Shown here piece after piece: positions 1 to 5,286 of a DNA stretch of 5,286 nt. The notes under the pieces are model-generated. The model did no database searches and was not told where the DNA came from. It saw only the letters and a program-made list of their open reading frames with translations. How positions within the stretch are numbered: position 1 is the first letter of the stretch; each line of letters begins with the position of its first letter. Source of the DNA: Gammaproteobacteria bacterium. GTDB taxonomy: Bacteria > Pseudomonadota > Gammaproteobacteria > GCA-002705445 > GCA-002716945. The DNA lies in NCBI GenBank assembly GCA_002728355.1, contig PBXG01000003.1, positions 1 to 5,286 of the forward strand, written 5' to 3'. A program made the position numbers and the translations under genes.

Positions 1-495
1 CTTCGTGTACTTAACGTATATGTTGTTAACGGCAAATCTGTTGGTTCTGACAAGTATCAACATAAACTAAAGTGGTTAAAAAAACTAAATAGTTATTGCA
101 AGTCTTCTCTCACCGAATTTAAAAACTTTGTGGTATTAGGAGACTTCAATATTGCACCAACCGATAACGACGTTTTTGACATTGAATCGACTAAGGATCA
201 AATTCTTTGTTCTGTTGATGAGAGGAAATCTTTCAACAATCTTCTTAAACTTGGATTATATGATTTATTTGAAAAATTTGATTTTTCTCCACAGACGTTT
301 ACATGGTGGGACTACAGAGCAGGGGCGTTTCATCGAAATATAGGGTATAGGATCGATCATATATTAGGCAGTAAGTCAGTATTAGATGGTTGTAAAAGCT
401 TTATAATTGACAAAGAAACTCGACATAAATCATGGTGCAAGAAGGAACCTAGAACATCTGATCATGCTCCAGTCAGAGTAGAACTAAGTTTATAA
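1..495 (+). CDS. xthA: Exodeoxyribonuclease III (AP endonuclease), 5'-truncated by the window edge
   Basis: This is the C-terminal 164 residues of an exonuclease III / AP endonuclease of the EEP (endonuclease-exonuclease-phosphatase) fold. Family members are about 255-270 residues, so roughly the first 90-100 lie upstream. The family makes Mg-dependent cuts 5' to abasic sites and degrades duplex DNA 3'-5' in base-excision repair. Visible motifs, in window residue numbers, are: NVYVVNGKSVGSDKY near 5-19, with the active-site Asn at 10; GDFNIAP at 47-53, with metal/phosphate-binding Asp and Asn; the WWDYRAGAFHRN block at 102-113; YRIDH at 116-120; and the terminal SDHAPV at 153-158, with the catalytic Asp-His pair. 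The VGSDKY and RAGAFHRN blocks place it in the subgroup different from E. coli XthA. One small oddity is VVNG where VPNG is usual. The frame is open from base 1 and ends at TAA 493-495, so the ATG at 130 is internal, not a start. Confidence 0.95.
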   Translation, partial: LRVLNVYVVNGKSVGSDKYQHKLKWLKKLNSYCKSSLTEFKNFVVLGDFNIAPTDNDVFDIESTKDQILCSVDERKSFNNLLKLGLYDLFEKFDFSPQTFTWWDYRAGAFHRNIGYRIDHILGSKSVLDGCKSFIIDKETRHKSWCKKEPRTSDHAPVRVELSL

Positions 496-523
496 TACTC
501 TAGCAGACAACATTGCAGTTTGT

Positions 524-529
524 TATGAT
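524..529 (+). promoter_or_regulatory. Possible extended -10 promoter element for the ParA-family gene
   Basis: TATGAT at 524-529 is preceded by TG at 521-522, giving the TGn-TATnnT form of an extended -10 box. That form can work with a poor -35, and the -35 here (around 501-506, TAGCAG) is poor. Transcription would begin near 536, leaving a leader of about 13 bases that contains the ribosome binding site. A perfect TATAAT also occurs at 491-496 across the xthA stop, again without a good -35. Either could drive the downstream gene separately from xthA. In such AT-rich DNA chance matches are frequent, so confidence is low. Confidence 0.3.
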
Positions 530-537
530 TCTTATAC

Positions 538-542
538 GGGGG
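538..542 (+). promoter_or_regulatory. Ribosome binding site that fixes the ParA-family start
   Basis: GGGGG at 538-542 lies six bases before ATG 549. It is the only G-rich run in this gap. It supports 549 as the start over the in-frame ATGs at 513 and 525, which have no purine-rich sequence in front. Starting at 549 also puts the P-loop at residues 10-17, the normal position for ParA/MinD proteins. Confidence 0.6.
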
Positions 543-548
543 TCATTT

Positions 549-1172
549 ATGAAAACTCTTATGGTATATAATTCTAAAGGCGGTTCTGGGAAATCAACTA
601 TTTGTACTAACTTGGCATCATATTATGCACAGTCTGGCATGGATGTCACAATAATTGATCTTGATCCGCAACAGTCATCTATGCAATGGCTTAAAATGAG
701 GCCGATCTCTAAACCAAAAATAACTGGCACCACTAGCTCTAGTAAGATTCAGAAGAAAAAAAAGGATGCTATTGTAATTTATGATTTACCTGCTGCTATT
801 CATGGTGATCGTTTATACAATTATCTTAAAAAAACAAATATGGTAATAGTACCCGTGCTACCATCGCCTATCGATATGAGAGCAGCGAGTGATTTTATCA
901 ATGAACTCAGAAAAGCGGGGCCAGTGATAAGAAAAAAAATCAAGATAGGACTAGTAGCAAATAGAGCTCGCGCAATTACGAATATATTCCTTGAGCTGGA
1001 TAATTACCTACTTAAACAAAAAGGTTTTAAATATATCACGGCATTAAGAGATAACACGAACTATATTAAATCTGCTAAAACAGGGTTAGGCATATATGAT
1101 ATGGGACAGGCACAAACTGCGCAAGACAGAGAAGAATTTAAACCTTTGATACGTTGGATTAATTCTAATTAG
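549..1172 (+). CDS. Small ParA/MinD-type P-loop ATPase, orphan (no ParB)
   Basis: The product is a 207-residue cytoplasmic ATPase of the ParA/MinD/Soj superfamily (deviant Walker A). The N-terminus MKTLMVYNSKGGSGKST contains the P-loop at 10-17, with the signature lysine K10 and catalytic-type K15. Walker A' is DLDPQQSS at 37-44. Walker B is IVIYDLPA at 75-82, with Asp79. The block VPVLPSPIDMRAASDF at 101-116 and the C-terminal LRDNTNYIKSAKTGLGIYDM at 166-185 are typical of the family. It has no N-terminal DNA-binding extension, so it resembles short (type Ib-like) ParA proteins. Such ATPases dimerise on ATP and position DNA, protein clusters or appendages. The cargo here is unknown because no ParB or other partner is visible. 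A basic run, KKKKK at 68-72, sits between the A' and B motifs. It follows xthA by 53 bases and ends in stops interlocked with the convergent gene. Confidence is high for family, low for role. Confidence 0.9.
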   Translation: MKTLMVYNSKGGSGKSTICTNLASYYAQSGMDVTIIDLDPQQSSMQWLKMRPISKPKITGTTSSSKIQKKKKDAIVIYDLPAAIHGDRLYNYLKKTNMVIVPVLPSPIDMRAASDFINELRKAGPVIRKKIKIGLVANRARAITNIFLELDNYLLKQKGFKYITALRDNTNYIKSAKTGLGIYDMGQAQTAQDREEFKPLIRWINSN

Positions 1173-2029
1173 GACAAGCTGCGCTTTATGCCGTCTGAAA
1201 TATTTGAGTATTTGATGCAATCACCAAAAAGACGATTCATTTTGGTGACATCAAGTATACGTGATTCACTCATAAAGCTCATCCTTTCCTCAGAATAATA
1301 CTTGCCAGCTTCTTTCATTTTTATGAAAGGTGGGTATTCAATTTCTAATTCATCATATATTTTTAAATAATATTCAGTTGATGTTATTGGTGTTCCATCG
1401 CTAACGTTAATTATCTCATTTTTTATATTATCTTTTATGACTCTCCATACCACTCTTGCTAAGTCCTCGACATTTATTAGGTTCGTGATTTTGCATTCAT
1501 CTTTAATTATCAATGGTTCACGCTCACGAACCTTGCTTAGCGGTAATCTGCCCATACCATAAATTCCTGGCACTCTAAGAATTACATAATTCGTATTGCA
1601 CACAGCCGAGTGTTTCATAACCATCTTCTCAGCAATAACACGCTTTTTAGCTCGATCCGTCAATGGCTTTAGTTCAGCGTCCTCCGTCACAGACAAGCCG
1701 CCGCAGTCTCCATAAACCCCTGAGGTGCTTATATATACAATTCTCTCTAGATTTGAATTTTTTATATTATTGAGAAAGTTTTCTAATCTAGGATCCCCAT
1801 CTCTATCTTTATTTGGTGGCGTCATGTATATTATTGTGCTCTCACCAACTATCTCTGTGATATCAAATTTTTCTTTATCAAAATCAACCTCTACATGATT
1901 GCCAAAACCATTACGATGTTTGCCTGGGTTCCTAGAAAGTTTATACAGGACTTTTTTTTCGTTAAAGTCTGCCTGTTGCTCTATAAATTTACCAAGATAT
2001 CCAAATCCTGCTAATATAATTTTCTTCAT
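1169..2029 (-). CDS. NAD(P)-dependent epimerase/dehydratase-like (extended/atypical SDR) protein, third gene of the hemC-hemD operon
   Basis: The product is a 286-residue Rossmann-fold protein resembling the NAD-dependent epimerase/dehydratase group and YeeZ-like proteins. The nucleotide-binding loop is GFGYLG at 8-13. The strand IVYISTSGVYGDCGG at 97-111 gives the active-site Ser/Thr. LRVPGIYGMGR at 151-161 and ITNLINVEDLARV at 181-193 are typical of epimerases. The catalytic YxxxK of classical SDRs is not seen: where it should fall, near 126-134, the sequence is RAKKRVIAE. That is the pattern of atypical SDRs, so catalysis is uncertain and the substrate unknown. The start is ATG 2029, with AAGAGA (2041-2036) six bases ahead; it overlaps the hemD stop as ATGA, which implies translational coupling. 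The 3' end interlocks with the ParA-family stop. Its place after hemD suggests a role near tetrapyrrole metabolism, but this is inference only. Confidence 0.85.
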   Translation of the reverse strand: MKKIILAGFGYLGKFIEQQADFNEKKVLYKLSRNPGKHRNGFGNHVEVDFDKEKFDITEIVGESTIIYMTPPNKDRDGDPRLENFLNNIKNSNLERIVYISTSGVYGDCGGLSVTEDAELKPLTDRAKKRVIAEKMVMKHSAVCNTNYVILRVPGIYGMGRLPLSKVREREPLIIKDECKITNLINVEDLARVVWRVIKDNIKNEIINVSDGTPITSTEYYLKIYDELEIEYPPFIKMKEAGKYYSEERMSFMSESRILDVTKMNRLFGDCIKYSNISDGIKRSLS

Positions 2030-2727
2030 TTAATATCTCTTAAAATAACTCTTAACCCATCTAATGAGGTAGCTTGATCCCAAACATAGTATGTATATGT
2101 TTCAGTGTCACTACTTTCTTCTATAAATCTATTGCTAGGCACTATAAAAGCAACTTTATATTTATCGTGAAACTGGCTTATTAGTGATTTAAGCGCATGC
2201 ATTGACGTCTTGCTCATAGATATAAATACATTTACCTCCTCATTTGATAAATCACTCTCCACGATGAAGTTCTCTATTAATGATCGTTTGTAGGTATTAA
2301 TGATATTAACTTTATTTTTTACTTTCAGTTTTTCGTTAATCGTATCTATTCCGTCATCACCTTTTATTAGACAAATTTTCTTATCTTTCAAATCATTAAG
2401 TTTTAACTCACTCAACAATCCATCTGCAGAGAAGTTTTTTTTGGGATAATTAGAATCAAGCCCAAACTTCCTTTTTAAAAAATGACCGGTGTAAGGCCCA
2501 ACACAAAAAATTCTCGCATGACTTTGTTTCAATGGGTAATCAAGATGTCTCACTGCATTCTTGCTCTGAAATATAATTACGTCTGCTGAATCGAGGGCTG
2601 ATAGTTGTGTTAGTGATATTTTGTTAGCAACAGTATCAACCGCAATCCTTTTCTTAATCTTATGCCCATCAATTAGAAAATCGCTTTGTTGTATTATTGT
2701 CGAGGCCGATATTGTTATTAGATTCAT
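2026..2727 (-). CDS. hemD: Uroporphyrinogen-III synthase
   Basis: HemD closes hydroxymethylbilane and inverts ring D to give uroporphyrinogen III, the last common precursor of heme, siroheme and corrinoids; it acts in the cytoplasm. The family is poorly conserved, and the call rests on both motifs and position. Visible are ADVIIFQSKNAVR at 48-60 (the usual D-x-I-x-F-T-S-x-N-A-V block), RIFCVGPYTGHFL at 72-84, FSADGLLSEL at 99-108, KKICLIKGDDGIDTINEKL at 116-134, the Y-x-R element in NTYKRSL at 144-150, VNVFISMSKTSMHAL at 165-179 and FIVPSNRFIEES at 194-205. Length, 233 residues, is slightly short of the common 240-260. It begins inside the hemC stop (ATGA at 2727-2724), with a weak GGGA at 2735-2732 upstream, and ends in another ATGA overlap with the SDR gene. 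No fusion to hemX or a methyltransferase is present. Confidence 0.85.
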   Translation of the reverse strand: MNLITISASTIIQQSDFLIDGHKIKKRIAVDTVANKISLTQLSALDSADVIIFQSKNAVRHLDYPLKQSHARIFCVGPYTGHFLKRKFGLDSNYPKKNFSADGLLSELKLNDLKDKKICLIKGDDGIDTINEKLKVKNKVNIINTYKRSLIENFIVESDLSNEEVNVFISMSKTSMHALKSLISQFHDKYKVAFIVPSNRFIEESSDTETYTYYVWDQATSLDGLRVILRDIK

Positions 2728-3641
2728 TTTGTCCCGAGGATTTTTTTTGCACCCTGTTCTATCATTATTTTAGCAAGTTTTTTGCCGATACCCCTCATCT
2801 CATTAACATTTTCAACAATCTTAGTTTTAATGAATCTATTACCATCAGTGCTGCTCACATAGCCAATTAATGTTGATTTATTGTTTTTGATATAACAATG
2901 TGCCGCAATAGGAGAAAAACAATCTCCGTCGAACTGACTTATAAAATCTCTCTCTTCGCTTGCACATCTATCAACTTCATCCACCACAAGTCCTTTTAGA
3001 GTTTTTAGAACATATTCTTTATTTTTGATAGCCTGAATACAAAGTACACCCTGTCCTGCTGCCGGAACATAATCATCTTTAGGCAGGTATTGTGAAATCT
3101 TATCTGAGAGGGAGAGTCTTTTAAGTCCAGCTGCCGCTAGAATTACTGCATCAACTTTATCATTTGACAGTGCTGCTAGCCTAGTTTGAACATTACCTCT
3201 AATTTCTTCTATTTCAATATTCTTATACTTATTTCGTATCTGAGCAATCCTCCTTGGACTTGATGTACCGATAATAGATTTATCTGGAAGTTCAGTTATT
3301 TTATTAAACTGTTTAGAAATCAATACATCTGCAGCCTCTTCTCTAATATCTATCGTCGTAATTATGAACTTCTTATCTATAACAGCCGGAACGTCTTTAA
3401 GAGAGTGAACTGCTATATCGGCATCTCCATCCAACAAGAGCTCTTCTAATTCTTTGAGAAACAATCCCTTGCCGCCAGATTTTTTAAATTTTGCCTTGGA
3501 TACCGTATCACCTGATGTAGACCTTGTAATCAACTTAACCGTAGTGTCTTTCAGTCGTTTTTCTATCAACTCCTTAACTCTATTAGCTTGAACTAGAGCC
3601 AGTGGACTCTTGCGTGTTGCTATCCTAATTAAATTACTCAT
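2724..3641 (-). CDS. hemC: Porphobilinogen deaminase (hydroxymethylbilane synthase)
   Basis: HemC polymerises four porphobilinogens into hydroxymethylbilane, using a covalent dipyrromethane cofactor. From ATG 3641 it has 305 residues, near the family norm of about 310. Motifs are: RIATRKSPLALVQA at 6-19; GGKGLFLKELE at 56-66; HSLKDVP at 79-85, with catalytic Asp83 (E. coli D84); GTSSPRR at 125-131, with substrate-binding Arg130/131; RGNVQTRL at 148-155; AAAGLKRL at 169-176; AAGQGVLCI at 194-202; and the cofactor cysteine Cys241 in DGDCFSPIA (E. coli C242). All key residues are present, so it should be active. I chose ATG 3641 over the in-frame TTG at 3647 because MSNLIRIATRKSP matches family N-termini and TGAG (3651-3648) lies six bases ahead. 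It is the first gene of the hemC-hemD-SDR operon, driven from the region shared with argH. Confidence 0.97.
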   Translation of the reverse strand: MSNLIRIATRKSPLALVQANRVKELIEKRLKDTTVKLITRSTSGDTVSKAKFKKSGGKGLFLKELEELLLDGDADIAVHSLKDVPAVIDKKFIITTIDIREEAADVLISKQFNKITELPDKSIIGTSSPRRIAQIRNKYKNIEIEEIRGNVQTRLAALSNDKVDAVILAAAGLKRLSLSDKISQYLPKDDYVPAAGQGVLCIQAIKNKEYVLKTLKGLVVDEVDRCASEERDFISQFDGDCFSPIAAHCYIKNNKSTLIGYVSSTDGNRFIKTKIVENVNEMRGIGKKLAKIMIEQGAKKILGTK

Positions 3642-3710
3642 AATCAACTCATTTTATATTTTTTATACTATACTTACTGGTAAAACAATGTAATATCATT
3701 TTTAAAATTT
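3642..3710. promoter_or_regulatory. Divergent hemC / argH promoter region
   Basis: These 69 very AT-rich bases separate two diverging genes and must hold both promoters. For argH (+), TATACT occurs at 3664-3669 and again at 3669-3674; the second would start transcription near 3681. No good -35 is seen. For hemC (-), TATAGT reads from 3672 to 3667, with weak -35 candidates TTACAT (3693-3688) or TTGTTT (3688-3683). The two -10 candidates overlap, so the promoters may compete for RNA polymerase. A short inverted repeat, TTAC-TG-GTAA at 3674-3683, lies among them; it is too short to name a regulator. I see no ARG box or other known operator. Confidence 0.5.
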
Positions 3711-5102
3711 ATGAAAAATAACACCTGGTCAGGCAGATTTATTAAGGGTATCGACTCTGATGTTTTAGATTTCAGCCAAAGCTTATCAGTAGATTTGGTG
3801 CTCTACGATGTAGATATTCGTGTAACAGAAGTTCATGTTGAGATGTTGTATAAATGCAAACATCTTACAAAATCGGATTTTCAAAAGATTGTATCTGGTC
3901 TAAAAAAAGTAAGAAAGCTAGCTGATAGCGGTAAACTACCATGGTCTGTTAAGCTTGAAGATGTTCATATGAATATAGAAAATTCACTCGTAAAGATAAT
4001 TGGACCTGTCGGAAAAAAAATCCATCTTGGTAGATCAAGAAATGATTTAGTTACTACAGACTTAAGATTATACTTGAGAGAATTATCTGAATTCATCATT
4101 ATTAGGTTAAGAAACTTGAGATTTTCACTAGCGAAACTTGCTAAAGTATATTCCTCAGATTTATTTCCTGGTTACACTCATTTACAGATAGCTCAGCCTG
4201 TGGTTTTTGGGCATCACTTGCTTGCTTGGGCTGAAATGTTTGCAAGAGACGAAAAAAGAATTGAAAATACAATGTCACTTATGAATCCTCTACCATTGGG
4301 GTCAGCCGCAATGTCCGGTACCTCTCTCAAAATTGATAGAAAATTTGTAGCAAAAAAACTTGGTTTTGCGAGTGTTTCAAATAATTCTATGGATGCTGTG
4401 TCTGATAGAGACTATGTCATTGACCTGGCATATAGTAATTCAATGATAATGATGCACCTCTCGAGAGTCTGTGAGGAAATAGTATTGTGGATGAATCCCC
4501 AGTTTAATCTCATTGATCTTGACCAAGGTTTTTGCACTGGCTCGTCTATTATGCCTCAAAAAAAGAATCCTGATGTAGCTGAACTCGTTAGAGGAAAGAC
4601 TGGCAGCGTATATGGTAACTTGGTAGGATTGCTCACTTTAATGAAAGGTTTGCCACTCACTTACAATAGAGATCTCCAAGAGGATAAGGAACAAATCTTT
4701 ACCTCTGTGGATACAACTCTTAGCTGTATCGAAATAATATGTAAGATGATCCCAACAATTGTTTTGAATAAGCAAAGAGCATCGGAATTGTCAGGCACGT
4801 CGTTTTCAACAGCGACGGATATAGCCGAATACCTCTCATTGAAAGGAATGCCATTTAGAGAGGCACACCACCTTGTTGGAAAGATTGTTAAGTACTGTGA
4901 GGACAAACATTGTTCTTTAGGAGAAATACCTGAATCTGAGTTTCAAAAATTCTCAAGCCTGATAGAGACTGATATTTATAAAAAAATAATTCCAAGTAAT
5001 ACTGTAAAGATGAGAACTAATAAAGGGGACACTGCACCAAAACTTGTCGAAAAAGAAGCGAGCATTCTCATCAAAGCACTAAAAAAATATGAACAGAAGT
5101 AA
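3711..5102 (+). CDS. argH: Argininosuccinate lyase
   Basis: ArgH splits argininosuccinate into arginine and fumarate, the last step of arginine synthesis, as a homotetramer in the cytoplasm (fumarase/aspartase superfamily). Its 463 residues match the usual 455-470. Motifs are: TWSGRF at 5-10; LEDVHMNIE at 82-90; HLGRSRND at 105-112 (substrate-binding); PGYTHLQIAQPV at 153-164, with catalytic His157; SMDAVSDRDYVI at 226-237; the mobile signature loop GSSIMPQKKNPD at 277-288, including the catalytic serine of the pair 278/279; and YNRDLQEDKE at 318-327. The lyase signature is intact. Near the RSRND block, positions 106 and 113 are Leu where Thr and Gln are usual. The ATG at 3711 is preceded by TTTTTAAAATTT with no Shine-Dalgarno match; the N-terminus nonetheless fits the family. 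It diverges from hemC and overlaps the following gene by one base. Confidence 0.98.
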   Translation: MKNNTWSGRFIKGIDSDVLDFSQSLSVDLVLYDVDIRVTEVHVEMLYKCKHLTKSDFQKIVSGLKKVRKLADSGKLPWSVKLEDVHMNIENSLVKIIGPVGKKIHLGRSRNDLVTTDLRLYLRELSEFIIIRLRNLRFSLAKLAKVYSSDLFPGYTHLQIAQPVVFGHHLLAWAEMFARDEKRIENTMSLMNPLPLGSAAMSGTSLKIDRKFVAKKLGFASVSNNSMDAVSDRDYVIDLAYSNSMIMMHLSRVCEEIVLWMNPQFNLIDLDQGFCTGSSIMPQKKNPDVAELVRGKTGSVYGNLVGLLTLMKGLPLTYNRDLQEDKEQIFTSVDTTLSCIEIICKMIPTIVLNKQRASELSGTSFSTATDIAEYLSLKGMPFREAHHLVGKIVKYCEDKHCSLGEIPESEFQKFSSLIETDIYKKIIPSNTVKMRTNKGDTAPKLVEKEASILIKALKKYEQK

Positions 5103-5286
5103 TGAACTATAAGACCACTTTATTTTTCTTGCTCATATCACCATGTGCAGTTTATGCGCAGCCCTCAACAAAAAGCTTTTTAGAACATATGGACTCCGAT
5201 AAATATGACAGTTACTTATACGGATTAGAGTCAGGTTTAGATTGGGCAAATGAATTCACATACAGAAAACATAATTATGAAATTTT
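5102..5286 (+). CDS. Predicted exported protein of unknown function, 3'-truncated by the window edge
   Basis: An open frame starts at ATG 5102, sharing its A with the argH stop (TAATG), and runs off the window after 61 codons. Residues 1-19 look like a Sec signal peptide: a short N-region with Lys4, a hydrophobic core TTLFFLLISPCAV, and a V-Y-A cleavage site before Gln20. The Cys at 15 is not in a good lipobox, so a soluble periplasmic or secreted protein is more likely than a lipoprotein. The mature part begins QPSTKSFLEHMDSDKYDSYL and carries Y-L-Y-G at 38-41, Gly45 and W-A-N at 48-50. This spacing recalls small secreted proteins with a YxxG...G..WAN pattern, possibly Rap1a/Tai-like, but I cannot confirm it from a fragment. 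AGAAG at 5095-5099 is only two bases before the ATG, so translation probably depends on ribosomes finishing argH. Confidence 0.7.
   Translation, partial: MNYKTTLFFLLISPCAVYAQPSTKSFLEHMDSDKYDSYLYGLESGLDWANEFTYRKHNYEI

Noticed and set aside
130..132. Apparent GTG/ATG-type start within the first gene (base 130)
   Set aside because: The frame is open from base 1, and residues before it match conserved exonuclease III sequence, so the gene simply enters from outside the window.
152..343. 63-codon open frame on the plus strand inside exonuclease III
   Set aside because: It lies wholly within the xthA frame, which carries clear family motifs, and its translation has no recognisable features.
513..548. 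Upstream in-frame ATG starts for the ParA-like gene
   Set aside because: They would add a 12-residue hydrophobic extension before the normal ParA N-terminus and lack a ribosome binding site, while ATG 549 follows GGGGG.
1174..1184. Small inverted repeat AAGC-TGC-GCTT near the convergent gene ends, as a terminator
   Set aside because: The stem is only four pairs, lies inside the last codons of the SDR gene and is not followed by a T tract in either direction.
3674..3683. Inverted repeat TTAC-TG-GTAA between hemC and argH as a regulator operator
   Set aside because: Four-base arms in AT-rich DNA occur easily by chance, and it matches no operator I know.
4661..4906. 81-codon open frame on the minus strand inside argH
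   Set aside because: It is antisense to a strongly conserved part of argH, including the QEDKE region, and has no binding site or motif of its own.

Overview
This AT-rich window is densely packed with housekeeping genes, with almost no intergenic DNA apart from one divergent promoter region. The divergent argH / hemC-hemD arrangement echoes the Pseudomonas-type argH ... hemC-hemD order. Together with an exonuclease III of the subtype carrying a VGSDKY motif, it suggests a gammaproteobacterium. The base composition and overlapping stops and starts fit a streamlined, free-living AT-rich lineage (marine SUP05- or SAR86-like) or a reduced symbiont. The taxonomic placement is inference and could be wrong.

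Layout: bases 1-495 (+) hold the C-terminal part of exonuclease III (xthA). A 53-base gap with a possible promoter and a G-rich ribosome binding site leads to a small ParA/MinD-type ATPase (549-1172, +) with no ParB beside it. Convergent to it, with the two stop codons interlocked, lies a minus-strand cluster read hemC (3641-2724), hemD (2727-2026) and an extended/atypical SDR-family NAD(P)-binding protein (2029-1169). These three are joined by two ATGA stop/start overlaps, so they almost certainly form one translationally coupled operon. A 69-base AT-rich divergent region (3642-3710) separates hemC from argH (3711-5102, +). argH overlaps by one base with the start of a predicted exported protein (5102 onward, +) that runs off the window.

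Functionally, HemC and HemD convert four porphobilinogen molecules to uroporphyrinogen III, the branch point to heme, siroheme and corrinoids. ArgH carries out the last step of arginine synthesis. ExoIII serves base-excision repair. The roles of the ParA protein, the SDR protein and the exported protein are not determined by sequence alone.

I found no RNA gene, mobile element, CRISPR array or convincing terminator. I see no clear evidence of a new biological system. The best leads are the SDR protein locked into the heme operon, the orphan ParA, the exported protein coupled to argH, and the recurrence of exact A8 tracts in the coding strands.
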